Source: Aurifilum marmelostoma
Lineage: Eukaryota; Ascomycota; Sordariomycetes; Diaporthales; Cryphonectriaceae
Reading direction: 5' to 3'
Assembly (NCBI GenBank): GCA_027559495.1
Contig: JAMXSV010000028.1
Coordinates: 1,860,001-1,924,000, forward strand
DNA: 64,000 nt
In this document: piece after piece, positions 44,352 through 57,867 of the stretch
How positions within the stretch are numbered: the stretch's first letter is position 1
Layout of the letters: the number at the start of each line of letters is the position of its first letter
The notes under the pieces: model-generated
What the model saw: the letters and a program-made list of their open reading frames with translations, nothing else
What the model was told of the DNA's origin: nothing
The model's database searches: none
Translations under genes and position numbers: made by a program

Positions 44352-45507
44352 AGAGCCTGGGCCGAGAGGCAGAGAGGGGTGTTGGAGCCGCCGGGGGGGG
44401 GAGGTCGGGGAGGAGGGCTTGAACCCATGCCGAAGGGTGGGCAGGTCGTGGGAGTTAGTTGGCCTGTCTGAAGGGCATTTAGTACGCGTGGGAGACTCTG
44501 CGCGGGCCAGACTCGGGCAGACAGGTTCATGGTCTGTAATACCAGTTTTTCTGTAGACTTGAGAAAGAAAAAAAAAAAAAAAATAGAATGGCGCAGCATG
44601 CGAGGTCTTTTGTTAATCCACAAAGTATGTAATCTGCGCAGTGTCGCAACTAGATATTATTGGCAAATGGCTTGGCTTTAAATTATGTAGACCATATTTA
44701 TCTGCTCGTTGGATACACATCATATCTAACCTCGCATACACAACAAGTACAAGACATGTCATAACAACAAGCACACCACCAATTTAAAACACACAATAAT
44801 ATCCTGATTAAGTTGCTATCAAAGAGACTAAACTGATCCTAACCAAAAGAGTGTAACAAGTTGGCTACGCGTCCCCCCCGCCGTCCTTTCATACAATAAT
44901 CATCATCCAGTCATCAAAGAGGAGAGAGAGAAACAGAAAAAAGAAAAGAAAAGAAAAAAGGGTACGTTTCTCTCTCATATTGCTTCTTGCGAGCGGGGGT
45001 GTGTCTTCTTTTTTGTTTTCTTCCCAAGCCTCATAAAGAAAAAAAAAACGGTCATGTCATCCCACCGATGTTAGAGGGGTTTTTGAAGAAGAAATAGAAT
45101 GGCAAAGGGAAATTTGTTTGAACCCGACTTTAGAGTGCCCTACGCAACCAATCCAGCAGCAACGAGGGCGGAGGAGGACAAGGTATGCTTGTGGCTGCTC
45201 AGAGCGGTTTTTGCGAAACAGGAAAAAGGAGAAAAGGTATCATCGGTATCATGTCGTGTCAAGTATGAGGCATAGAGAAGAGAAGAAAAGGATATATAGA
45301 ATGGGAAAGCAGGAAAAAAAAAAAAAAAAAAAAAGAAACCGAATGGAAAGGAGAAAAGAAGAGAGGAAACCAAGAAAGAAAAAAAAAAAAAATGATCGGG
45401 AAATCAAAAGTCATCATGCGAAAACGCCAACCAGGATGCAAATGAACCACCCGAGACAAGAGAGAAAGAGAGGAGAGACATCAGAAGAAAAGCGGCGGCA
45501 CCAGGAC
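44352..45507. other. Convergent intergenic region, no gene seen
   Basis: About 1.15 kb between the 3' ends of SHR3 and the SAM-PH gene. It contains poly-A/GA-rich tracts (for example 44566-44583 and 45314-45335). The 427-residue frame at 45118-46401 plus runs antisense to the SAM-PH coding region and was rejected. Confidence 0.55.
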
Positions 45508-46198
45508 TCAGATCATGTTCCCGTTGACACTGACCTCGAACCCCTCGCCCTTCTGCCTCAGCGCCTTGGCCAGCATCAGCTCCCTCATCCAGTCGATCCT
45601 CTCGTTGCGGCTCCGCACGGCAAAGTGATGAGTCTTGCCCGTGCCGTTGGACGCCTCAGGCGGCGGGGGAGGCGGCATCAGCGCCGAGTCGTCGAGGCTG
45701 CCGTTTCGGCGGTGCCCGGGGCCGGCAGCACTTCCCAGCGAGCTCTCCCTCTTCCTGAGCCTGACCCCTCCTCCCGACCTCATGTCGCTCTGCGGGATGA
45801 GCTGGAAGCTGAAGGCGGCGATGTCCTCCTTGGACATGCCCTTGTCCTTGCGGATGCTCATGGCCTTGAAGGCGGCGTTGAGCTTGCTGGTCGACGCCAG
45901 GCCCGCGCAGGCAATGGCATAGTCATCAATGTCAATGTACTCGAGGGTGCGGTCGACCTCGCGGCGGTCCTTGTGCACGGCCAGGCGCGTCCCCTTGAGG
46001 GTGACGTACTGCTCGTGCCACTCGTGCCGGAGCATCTTTGTCTTGCGCTTCTTCATGTAGCCCTGGTACTGGTATCCGTCCAGGTCCTTGGGGTTGCCTG
46101 CCAGCGCCGACGGGTTGGTCATGCTCGCCGAGGAGATGCTGCTGTTGGGCGTGTGCTGCTTGCTGCTGCTTGTGCTGCTGCCGCCGCCGCTATTGCTA

Positions 46199-46231
<33 letters not shown>

Positions 46232-48514
46232 CTCGTGCTGCCGTTGCTACCGCTGGTGAAGTAATCCGCGCTGCCACCTCCAGGTCCTTTGGGGAGGGGC
46301 GCGATGGCTGTCTCGAACTGACGACCGATGGCAGGAGGAGACCAGGGCCAGGGAGCACGGGGAGGAGCCTGCAGGGGCCGTTGCTGCTTGGACCGAGGTG
46401 ATGTCATGGCCGTCTCGATAGGCGACGGGATGTTGCGGCGGGGCGGCTCGATGGGTGTCGCCATGTTCTCGTCCACGGGCGGCATAGCCATGAAGGAGGG
46501 CCTGCGGAAGGTGGAGCGGGAGAGCGAGCGCGGCGGCGGGTTGGTCGCCGTGTGGTAGTTCATCTCTGGTGGTACAGACTGCGAGACGTCGCGCGCCACA
46601 GGTGCCATGGAGTAGTGTGCAGTTACAGGGACGTCCATCTCCGAGAAGGGCGTGCCGAAACGGTAGACCCCGGTTGGTGTCTGTGTGCGTGAGTCTGGCG
46701 AAGGCGACGGCGTCGACTGGTATGCCTGACGCTGCTGCGCGGCATACGAGGGGGGGCGGCTGTGAAGGGCCAAAGGTGTGCGCCGAGGGAGGGTACGCAG
46801 ACCCAGGGCAGGCTGAGCCCGGACAGGCCGAGCCGGGCAGGTCCTCGGCCTGACGGTTGTTGGTGGCCTGCGCCGGGATGGACAGTTTCGAGAGGGACTT
46901 GAGACCGCTGTGAGGTGTTGCCTTCCTGTGAGGGAGCATCTCGAACGGCGGGGTGGGCGGGACATCGTCACCTCCGCCGCCGGCAGCGGCCGCGGCGATC
47001 TGGTGCTGCAGCTCGAGGAACTGCTGGATGTTGTCCTGCTGCTCTCGGGCCTGGGCGTTCCTCAGCGTCGCCTGCTGCAGATACTGCAGAGGGGGGAGAC
47101 CCTCGGAGCCCAGGATGTCAGACGAGGCCACCACCGAGGGCACGGCGTCAGAGACAGGCCGGAAGACCACCTCGTCATCTGGCCTGATGGCTCTGGCGGT
47201 GGCTGGGTTCCCGGGATCGCCGGCAACCATGACAACGCCGCCGCTGTCCAGGTTGACAAAGGGATGGTCGTTCTTGAAGGCCTCGATCATGCGCTGCTGC
47301 TTCTGCCACTTGCGACACTTCTCGCCCTTGGAGCAGTGGTGCGGCTTGGGCAGCACCTGCTCGATGCCCACGATGGAGACGGACTCGCCCGGCCGGATCG
47401 TGTCCTCATTATTATTATTGTGGTGCCTGCGCCGCCGGCTGCTCTGGCTGCGCTTCACGTCTCCGCCGCCGTCCTCCCTCCGCTCCTGCCGCCTCATCTC
47501 TCTCTTCACCTCTCTGCTCGGCTCGTCCTCGATGGGCGTCTCGGGGTCCGGAGACGCGGCGCGCACATCCTTCATCTTGGCAATCTCCTCCCACACCTTG
47601 GTCCTGACGCCGAAGGAGGCGATGCCGAGCTCCTTGAGGTCCTCGAACTTGAGCGTGATCAGGATCGCCCCGTTGATGTCGTTCTCGACAAACTTCTCGG
47701 CAAACTGCAGCTCGACGCCGGCGTTGAGCATCCACTGCGCCACCTTCTCGGGCGCCCACTCGGCCAGGTTGGTCGTGTCCAGCTTGGCGCTGGTGAACCG
47801 CACCGGTCCGTTGTGTATCGCCGTCCTCGGTGTCTGCAGGTCCATATCAAACGTGATGGGCAGCTGGAACTCAACCTCGTGGCCACCAGGCGCCTTGGGC
47901 GTGATGGGCGAGAGCGACAGCGCGTTCTGGAACTCCAGCGAGCTCGTCGAGCTGATGGAGCTGCGGAACAGGTGCGGTCCTCTTGGCCCGAGAGTCGGCT
48001 TGATCGGATCCGGACCCATCTCAAAACGCGCAAGTGAGCGCTGGTCTGGCGTGCGAACCTCATCATAGGTTGACAGAGTTGTCATACTTGGGCGGCCAGA
48101 CTATAACACATGACGGCGGCATTAGCTACTATTACTACTACCGCTCACTATTCATGAACTTGACATGTGACATCCGGGAGCATAAAAGGGTGACATTGCT
48201 GGGGGAGAGGGGCAAATCATTCCAGAGAGAGAGATGGAGGGAGGGGTTTGCGATTTCAGAGACAAGGTCTCATTACCAAAAGGGAAAAATTGACAATGAC
48301 TTACAGAGTCGATGCTGTGCCGAGGTGAGCTTCCGCCATCCTCCAATTCACTGAGTATGTCGTCCTCGTCCCAATCTGTTTCCATAAACTCAGTGTGGAT
48401 AGAATCGGGCCTCTGCTGTTGCACCACACTCTTCAGAGAGAAGAAGGTCTCGCGGAACCGCGATTTCTCCTCCATCTCCCGGTGTGGTCTTTCGGCCATG
48501 ACGTGCCGCGACAT
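45508..48514 (-). CDS. SAM and PH domain scaffold protein (frame broken by one extra C)
   Basis: Exon 1 (48514-48305) and exon 2 (48100-45508) join across a GTAAGT...TATAG intron. The frame breaks once: a run of seven C (minus strand, plus 46750-46756) must lose one base to pass from FGPSQPP into SYAAQQRQAYQST. The total is then 2802 nt, exactly 933 residues plus stop. The SAM domain (residues about 150-220, AEWAPEKVAQWMLNAGVELQ to VWEEIAKMKD) serves in self-association. A conserved HCSKGEKCRKWQKQQRMIEAF block follows. The PH domain near the C-terminus (YQGYMKKRKTKMLRHEWHEQY to WMRELMLAKALR) is split by a Ser/Gly-rich loop and should bind phosphoinositides. SAM-PH pairing recalls fungal polarity and cell-wall scaffolds of the Boi/Pob1 type, but no SH3 domain is present. 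An alternative start is the Met at 48595. Confidence 0.85.
46187..46245 (-). repeat. Coding low-complexity repeat (Ser/Asn-rich) in the SAM-PH gene
   Basis: CTGTTG/CTGCTG-type hexamer repeats (plus strand) encode alternating Ser and Asn, flanked by Ser-only runs, in the linker before the PH domain. Length is likely to vary between strains. Confidence 0.75.
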
Positions 48515-49503
48515 TGTTTCCTGAGAGAACAAAGTGTAAATAATGGGCGTCCCCTCTCTATCATGACCCTGAGAAGGCTTCTTGGAGCTCACCATTTTAT
48601 GTGCGTGTCACCTCGGCGATCTGCGCCGCGGTGTGTGTATGTCTGTATAAAACAGTAATCCGGTATTGTCCGGTTTTCCTTTTTTTTTTTTTTTTAAGAA
48701 AATAAGAAAATAAATTGCCGTTGCCGGGCGGGGGGGGGGGGGGAGACGGTTCAACCAGGCAGCACCAAGTTGTAAATAGATGATGGGAAATGACAGTAAG
48801 AGAGATAAGGAATAGATAGAGGTGCGTTTGTCCGTCCTCGATCTGGTTTCGTCTGTTTATAACGAGGATCAGTAAAAGGATGTACTGGAAAGAGAGGAAT
48901 GCCCGCTGTGCTCATATAAACGAGAGCGGGTCGCAAAATCGAGAAAATACCGGTCAGAGGGGGTCTTAGATCGGGCGGCGGGCGCCTAGGCGAGGTTATG
49001 TATGGCAGAGACAAGAATCAACACCGCTATAGTGACTGGGTTGTAGTGCGGGTGCAGGAAAAGTCTGGGAGCTATGGGGCAATCACAGCACCGGCATATG
49101 CATGTCAACTGTCGGTCACAGGTGGGATAGTGATAGGCGGGCAGGAGAGAGGGTGCGTTTCGGACAGATAGAGGTTGCAGTGGGGTTGTTGGGCCCGTTC
49201 CTAGGAATCCTTGGGCACGGTCGAATCCGTTGGTGACGAGAAAAAGCAAGCACACATGCATACACACACACACACGCACACACACATACACACGCACACA
49301 ACACGCACACATGCACACCTCTACACCGGGATCGGTCGGGCGGATGAGACGACTCTTGGGAAGGAGAGAGGAGAGGAGGAATCGTGAGGGGGAGGGGGGG
49401 TCTCTACGGGAGGTCGACCAAAAGGAAGACCTCCTGCAAGCTTGTTCCTGGATAGGGAAGGGTGAGTGAGTGTACTCCGCAGGTCTGGCCAGACATGCAC
49501 CCA

Positions 49504-49537
<34 letters not shown>

Positions 49538-52500
49538 GCTGCTGGCAACCCACACCACAAGTAGCAGCCGATGGTACACCGTGGGTGGTGTGTTTCCCAG
49601 GGTATTTTTGGCAATCACCATGGTGTAGACAGGGCATCTGCTCCGCACAGCGGCAAACGAGCAGAGACTCACCGGCTGGTTGGCTGAGGGGGAGGGTCGG
49701 TCGGGCATCAGGGCAGTCCAGAGGGGGGGGGGGGCGCCAGGGAGAGCTGCAGCGAGTTTCCGCGATGTTGCTGTTCTGGGTGGTGATTGGCGAGGCTGCT
49801 GGACGACCTCAGCCATGATTGGTTGACCTCAAGCGCCGAGCGTGAAGAGTAGGACCACTCGACGGGTAACAATAGTATGAGAAGGCATGGGTCCTCTTGC
49901 CAAGGGAAAACTCCGGAGACCGGGGACAAGGGCCACTGTGACAGGGTCCAGGGTTGAGATGGAGGAATCCAGATGTGACCTTGAAGTAGGATGCATGGAT
50001 TGAGGGGCGGATGAGGTCGACAGGGTTTACACAAGAGTCGTCGTATCCACAAGCTTCCCCGGGACGGGAGGGTGTGCGCCATGCTGCAGCTCTTCCACTC
50101 ATCACTCCTACTCCCTGCCTCTGTCGCATTCGGTTTTCCTGCTGGGGCGGGGAACGACTCAGTGTGACTGTTGGTTGCTGGGTGGTCAATAATCGCATCA
50201 CGACCCTCTCATTGAAGTCTTGCTTGTCCTCTTCGTCAGTTCTTTGCGTGTGAATCACTCCCGAGGTTCGAGCGATCGCAGTTCCATGGTCGGTCATGTG
50301 CTCAAATGCCAACGGCCCGTCTAAACCTTGAGTGGTGGTCAGCAGGTGATATGCCGATAAGCTGTGGCTTTCACGGGGTGCATAGCAAGTCTGCCATATG
50401 CGAGGGACAGAGCCACAGCGCCCTGATTGAGACACATTACCCCTCATCTTGTGTTTCCTCAGCCTGCATGGATCCCAATCTTACAGCAGAGAAACGGTCG
50501 CCTTGGCCTGGCTCTTCTGGGTTACCCGACAAGAAACATAACCTGCGTCGGCACAGATCGTCCCCAAGCGACAAGGGAGGAATGGGAGTGGAGGGTGGAG
50601 GGGACCGGACAAGGGAGCCTTCCCTCCTGTAGACCTTGGTCCACCCCTCTATCCCTCTCTCGTTCTTCTTTCCTGCTCGCTCTCACCCTCGGTGTGCCGA
50701 CATTGGCCTTCCCGAGCATCATTCAGGTGTGGACAAGATTGACTTTCCCGTTAGGGTCACCTGTACATTGGAGCAACGGTCCGTTTTCGCCCCCTCCTGC
50801 CCCCCCCCCCCTTCGCAGTCGAGACTCTTCTGGTCAGACGGATTCTCCCGGGTGCCCAATTCTGTCCACTGCTGTGGCGCACAAGAAGAAAAAAAAAAAA
50901 AGAACGAAAGAAAAAGAATAAGAAAGGGTCTGACGATCTGAACGAACGAGCCCTGGTCCCTGTTCTGCGAGCGTCCAATTGACTCGGTGCGCTGCATACA
51001 TCGTGACCATCGTAGGAGGCACCTGACCAGTGCAACGCTGTTCCTGTGGCTTACTATCAGAGCTGAACTCGGCTCTCTGGGGAAAGACCGCCGAGACCAC
51101 TTCCGATGCACCTTGCACACACCTAGGAACGGCATGGGTCTTTTGGCAACGCCGAACACACATGCTACATGATATGGGACCATACTGTAATGCAGTAAGT
51201 AGCCTCCGCAGCCAATCCCTAGGCGATTCGACAAGGAACTTTTAGCTCAAGCCTCGTCCTTTTTTTTTTTTTCCTCCCTTCCTCCCTTCCTCCTGGCCCC
51301 TCCTACACGCCCCCCCCCCTCTCTCAGAAGGGGTGTAGCTGGTGGGTAATCACATCCACTGTTGGGCAATTCGTGCAGATGCCATTGTCGGCCCGCGTCC
51401 GCAGGCATCTCCGCGCAGGGTGCATATGCGAGGGGAGGGCCCCTGTGTCCACATGTCTTCATTGCGAATGTTGCATTCATTTCATTTCTGCAGGCCGTAC
51501 GCAGGCACGCCAGTCAGAGCAGTTCGACCCTGTCCTCGAGATGCCTGTACTGTGTAGAACTGCGAGAGACAAGTCGAGGCCCGGTTCCGTATCTGAATCG
51601 GATCCAGTCCTGTTACGGTAGAGTGTGCATTGGAGAGAGAGAGAGAGAATGAGAGAGAGATGGAGGGTGTGCATGTGGTTTGCAAGGGAGGGCAAGAGGG
51701 CGTGCGCCGAGCAGAATACAAGGAACTCGTTCCAGTAGGGGTCCCTCAAGGGGCCCCCAGCCAGCGCTTTGCCTCCCTGTCCTACTCCACGCGAAAGTCC
51801 TTTCCTCGTAGTCTGCCCGAGGCGATCGTGAAGAAAAGTGCTCAAGCATTGTGAAGCAGAACGGCTCAGAAAGACGGCACATCGGGCCCAGCCACCGGTG
51901 CTCAGAAAAACTGAATGACGACGATGACGAAGCCTCCCGCCTCGGCCTGCTCTCGAGGCTCTCACCGACAGTTCAAACTCGAGCCAGGGAAGAGGATCAG
52001 TTGCGTCGATCCAGCGCGGCAAGGTGTGAGACCTTGGTTCAGGCTGGGCAATATTTTTTGGCCTTCTGCCCGAACCCACGAGGGCGCGCTGTCTCGGGCT
52101 TGCGCCGCGGCCCACGTTTCGTCTCGGTCGTTCACGTGGAGGCGTGAATTGCGGTCAGTTTCAGAGACAAGGGTGAACAGGTTCGTTTCTCCGGCCTTCG
52201 TCTTGTCTTCTCTCCCGGCCCACAGCGCCCACCTGACGAGAAGTTTCTTTCATTTTTTGAACGATTGGGAGGCAAAACGGCCTGGATGGACCGCGTCGTG
52301 TCTCTTGCAGGGGAAAAAGGATGAGTCTTCACGAAAACCTCCGCACGCGATCTTCGTCATTCTCCATGTTGTGGGACCGGTGAAGATCTTCACGAACCAT
52401 TATCGTCCCCACTCGGCCGAATGTTAATCACACCCCCTCCCTGGCAGACAGCCAAAAAGAAGGGAAGGGCGAAAAAAAAAAAAAAAAAAAAAAAGCAGAA

Positions 52501-55500
52501 ACCCAAGTGGGCCTCGAGGGTTATCAACGGCCCCGCAAGACAGCATCTCAGTGGCGGTCGGCTGGCCATGAGGGAGGACAAGACAGATACGGATTACTCA
52601 TTTGGTATCTGTGGTTCCTCAAAGGCGGCCTCACATGATGAGGAACAGGGACCGCGAGACCAATGAATCCATCAGAGACGTGGTGTATGGATGACTGGCT
52701 GAAGAACACTGCCCTGCTTGCGATGCTGAATGGCAGAGCGTGTTGTATGAGCATCCACCTCTCTGCCACAGGTATGGGCCGAATCAGGATGCCTACAGGA
52801 CTGCAGGCTCGCTTGTGCTGAGGGGCCCCATTGTTGAGAGCTCAGATCTGGCCGCATTAACAGCCAACAGGGTCGAGATAGCGCGGCCCACAAAGGATTG
52901 TCCTTCGGTTCCCTCGGCGCCGGTGTGAATTTATCCCACTGCTCGGCTGTCAGCAGAGTGGTTTTTGGTCAGAAATGACATCTCGAAAGCTGGAAAGCAT
53001 TAGTAGTACTTAGTATAGCAGCTGAAGATGGGCAGTAACGAATCATGTGGGTAGGGTCCTGCGCTCAAGTGCGGTGTAAAGCAGTGTTGAGATCTGAACA
53101 CCCCCCCCCCGGCACGCCTCCCCCAAAGTTCTGTGGCGCAGTGATGCGTCCCTTGCACCGCATCATTCTGGTGGCGGGAGCCACAATTGTGGCTGGAAGT
53201 AAGGGTCCACTCCACCACAGGCCTCTCTCCCACGAAAGCCGCCGACAGCGGTGGCTGGGGAGATTGCCCGGAAAGGCACGGGGTTGTTGCACCAGCCATC
53301 ACCAGCCGTCTTAAACATTGACTCTCAGCTGCTGGGTCTGTCCCTGCGAACACAAGTGAAGACGTTGTGGGGGAGATGAAAGATCGGGGTATCGTGGAGG
53401 TGGGAGAGAGCAGACCTGTTCAGTTCGAGCTGCCACATGAATCATGGTCATGGGGCTGATAACTTGCTCCTGAGTGAGACTCGAACCATGGCGAAAGGAT
53501 GTGCCTCTGGGATTGGACGAGGCCTGGAAGGCTAGCCGTGCAGTCAAGGCGACGGCGCAGAGCGGGATCCTGCCCCTATCAGTGCCGTCCACCCCGTTTT
53601 GGTATGGTGAGGAACTGTCTATATCGATGGAGGTTGGTTTCCTGCAAGGCTGGTCCCTGGTTACCAAACCACACAATGGACTATTGGCTGATCAATGCAA
53701 GATGAGGTGCCAGAGTACGGATGAGGATGGAGACGCACCATTTCCTTTGGGGGTGAAAGGACGTGTGGCTCATGAAATGAAGCTGATGATGCTCCCGTAG
53801 ATTAGCATTGAGCAGTGGAAAGTGGACGGAGATCCGTGCGCACGAGCATCTCAGATCTGGACCCTTGGAGAGATTGCTCGTGTGGGTAGATTGTGTGTGC
53901 CTCACCCATCTCGGTTGCTTTCCGAAAACCGGAGGTGGGCGTGTGTGTGTGTGTGTGTGTGTGGCTTGTCCAGAAGTATGTGTTACCAACCAACACAGTA
54001 GGCGTCCTAGTCTGCGCAGTTTTGGCCCCAAATCGTGGCTGCCGCGAAGGGACTCGATCATGTCGAGGAAGGAGGGATCTTGACGCGATCAGCTCCGACT
54101 TGGCGCTTGTTCTGCGGATCATGTCTCGCTGGATATGCGCAGATGGAAATAGCACCGCGGATATTTTCAGCAGATGGGTTGCATCGACTCGATCGATGAT
54201 GCGCGTGCAAGCGCTGAAGGCGGTTGAACAGATATTTTCAGAGCTGTTTGCCAAATTTAGGTACACCTCTTCCCCCATGACAAAGCTCATTGTCCTGCGC
54301 ATGCGCATGCAGTAAACGCTGTGGCTGTTGGCGCGCGCATCCCCTCGGTCTAGTGTCGCAGGGTCGAAGCTCAGGATTCCCTCGCGGCGGCTATCGAGGG
54401 CTAGTACCTACACAGCAAGCAGAGCACGGGACGGTACGATAAGATTTCCCAGCCAATGTGGGGCTGCCTGGCGCGGAGGGAGCATCCGAGGGGACCTACA
54501 GGGTGATGACTCCTTCTGGGCCTCAGGCCTCGATGCCCCGCGAGAGGGGGGGGGGAAGGAAGGAGGCACTGAGGGAATCAGGGAATGGGCATTCAGAGAG
54601 TCAGGCAGCCCCCCTGTACCATATCCCTGCAGCTAGCGTCCCCACCCCAAAGGCTCCTTCCCGTCTGACAAGCCTGTACGCCTTTCGATTGGCTCTTGTC
54701 ACAGTTACATCGCCTCCTTCCGCTCGCTACTAATGCACGGCCCACCCTTCGTCACTTCAACGTCGTCGAATCATCCATCAGTTCACATTCTTGTTTCTGC
54801 CAAAAACAAAAAAAAGACTCGACCAAATCCTGGACGGCATAGATTGCGACGTGACCACACCCTTTCATAGTCTGCTGTCGTTTTTGTGGCTTACAGTCAG
54901 CCAGGGGTGCAGATTACACACTCGACTCGCTCCCCTGGACCTGCAGATCTTTGTCGCATTTGCTATTGTCACAATGAGGTGATGGCATTGTCTTGGCTTT
55001 GGTCGAGGGACGAGAAAGAACGGGTGGCAGACGCGTGCGCATATTGTCAATGCTGACGATTGCGTAGTAGGGTTTTCTCACCGGCCCGCGTCCCCTCGTG
55101 GCACGACCAGAACCTTGCCCGCCACAGGTCGTTTTTTCCAAGGTGTCTCAACTGTAAATTGCTTGCAGCAAAAGAGGGGTGGGTTTGTTGGACAGTGTGT
55201 TCCTTCTCGGTGACACTCGTCTCACCGGGGCCACGAGCTGAATCCCTCCGCCCATGCTTTACTCTTCAGCACCTACGGCCAGCAGTTTGCGGGGTCTACA
55301 CCATGACCCGCCCCCGTCCACGTGCCTATGTCTTAGGCATTACCGCCCTTTCAGAAACAACTGGGCGGGAACACACGCACGGCTACGGCGGCGGGCGCGC
55401 GCACACGCAGAGAGGGGATAGCCGTCTGGACGGCAAGAAGGTTTTCTGGTGAGGGACGGGGGGTGCTGGTGTTGTAAGCTCCAGGGAGTCCATTCGACGG

Positions 55501-57867
55501 CGGGCTGGCTGGCTGGCTATTCCCAGAACCACGCTACAGGGAGCCGGGCCTATGGAAACTTATACACTGACCCCCGTCCCGTCCTATCTTTGACCGGCTG
55601 CACCACGCAAACTCATCTGCTGGCCAGTCGTTCCATGGCCGCCACGGTTGCATAGGAGTCATCGCAGCCATCAGCCACGTTCACCTGGTGCGGGAGGGTT
55701 GCTCTCGGCTTTGCTTTGGGCCAATCTTGTATGCGGCACATCGTACGAGCATTCCAAACGAGCTCGATCTTGGCCCCGTTGACCAGCATGCGCCAGCCCA
55801 CAAAACGATTTCACAGACTATTTGGCCGGCGAGATGAACCAGCCGTTGTAGTGAGGCGTACACCAGAGTCGAGGTCTCACTGCCAACGAAATCCTTCTCA
55901 AGAAAAAGGCAGAGCAACTATGCTCGTCCCCTGTCTGCCCGCATGCGAACTCCACCTTGACGGATGCAACTAGAGCGCCCAGCGGTGTTCAACATGAGCC
56001 GATCTGCATTCTGGCTCATAATCGTGCATAGTCTGGGTGGTATGGGCAGCTGCAGCTGCAGCTGTACTATGTACGATGCCCAATTTAGGATGTGACCAGA
56101 CCAGGCCCCATCACAACGCGAGATGACAAAAAGTGCGATCTTCGGACGAGTCTCCAGTTGGACTGACCCCCTCCACACGGCATGTTTCTCCGAGACAAAC
56201 ATTCAGGGTTTGTAGCCACACAAGTGGTAGTGTGTCTCTGGGATACTTTGCTCCCTCCTGTGTGAGTCTTGGCGTCCACCCGAGGTCATGAACATTGTGC
56301 ATCGCTAAGGAAAAACCAACACTCGATCAAGGCGGGGTTTCGACATTAAACTTTCGGGAGTTTCCCGCTTCCACATCACCGCTTCGCACGAAGGAGTATG
56401 GGCAGCAAGGTTATCACTAGGCGGTGGGCATGTCGCAATCCCGCCTGTCCTCGGCTAAGGTGCAATCTCTCCATCATGGCACGAAAAGAGCAGCAGCAGC
56501 TATGTCCTCCAAGACAGACGAACCGACCTGGGCTCAGTGCATCTCTGCTCTCCGGTTCCGCCCATCAGCGAGCCCATCTCTCAAGATCGGCACCAACCCC
56601 CGTGGGATCAGACCTGCAGGATACCCGAAATGGACGGGCTATCTGCTGGCCCGCATGACCATTACATGCTGGAAGGGGAGGTGTGGTCCCGCCAATAGCC
56701 TCTGCACCTGCCGTTCGCCCTTCTAAGGGCTTCCTACTGCTAGAGCATGCATGCAGCAGGGCTTGTCCGTTGGGAGAAGGACGACGGGTCGAGTGCTACT
56801 ATGCATAGTAAGTAGTATGCACGGAGCCCATGGTCCCCCGGCCCTGGCAGTCCTACCAGAGCTCAGCAGTAGCTCTTGATGGTGGGTTACATGGTGGATC
56901 CCACTTGCCAGTGATACCCTCCAGGCCGCCGCTCATTGGTGACTTTAGCGCAGTCCCCATTCCCACACGCTCTAGAGTTGTGGACGAGGACGGGACAGCA
57001 GGTCGCTGCCCACCAATTACAGTACGGGAAGATACATGTCTCCGGTGCGGAGGCTTGCCCCGGCCTGCTCGTTGTGCGGTAGGGCGACATGATGTGGGTG
57101 CCTGAAGAAGACAAGCGTCTCTGTGTGTTGGTGGCATTTCCAAAATTAGAAGCAGAGATTTCGACGGGCGGATCCAGCAACAATTCGTGGCCTGGAGATG
57201 CGGCCACGATATAAGGCTCTTTTGATCCATCCGACATCTGGGCCTGCGATGTCTTCTTCTTCCTCTCTCATCCAAAGGTTCAAGGGTTCATTTTTGGTGT
57301 CGTCCAGTTAGAGTCTTCCCCTCCTCTCTTAATATCCCCCTCCCCCCCACGCGGTCCGTCGATACAGGTCTATCTCGGCCTCCTATTCATCAGTCTTTTT
57401 CGATCTTTTCATATTCACCTAGCAAGCCGGCCTTGCTCCTACCCAACCGGTCAATCATTTCGCAGGCGGACGAGAAATTCACCGGCAATAATTAATATTA
57501 GTCGTCTGGGGCTTGGACGAGACTGGGGCTGTTCATTCGGCACGCATTGCAACCCTGGAGAGATTCGCCTGAACTTTTCGAGTGCGAGACCGTGTCCAGC
57601 TGAGCAGAGAGCTTCTGGACCTCGACCAGGACTTGGAAAAAACCAAGAGAGACCCCGGCTGGTGTCCCTCCCGCTTTTGCTCGGCCCACAGGTCAAAGAG
57701 GACAAGATCCACACCTACTGACCACGCCCGCCCCCACTCTCTACTGCCACCCCCCCCCCCCTCCTACCCTTCAAGGACCAGGTATCCCCTGCGCCTCTTT
57801 CTCTCTCTGTGTGCCCCTTGTACGCAGGTACCGAGTTACCAGTCTTGATCAGGGACTGAGCATACAA
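48515..57867. other. Gene-free stretch of about 9.3 kb upstream of a developmental regulator
   Basis: No reading frame in this long region shows conserved protein character; the largest, 276 residues at 48986-49816 minus, is built from microsatellites. Contents include CA and GT microsatellites (49257-49318, 49506-49537, 53939-53963), poly-C/poly-G runs (48728-48742, 50803-50812, 53101-53110) and poly-T/poly-A tracts. It may be a long regulatory region and multi-kilobase leader of the transcription factor gene that follows, as is known for several fungal developmental regulators. No transposon relic was recognised. Confidence 0.5.
53939..53963 (+). repeat. (GT)n microsatellite
   Basis: About twelve uninterrupted GT units in the long gene-free region. 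Confidence 0.85.

Noticed and set aside
45118..46401. A 427-residue plus-strand frame, Arg/Lys-rich then Leu/Val-rich
   Set aside because: The first part is purine microsatellite and the rest is antisense to the SAM-PH coding exon.
48986..49816. A 276-residue minus-strand frame
   Set aside because: Built largely from translated CA/GA microsatellites; no domain or splice evidence.
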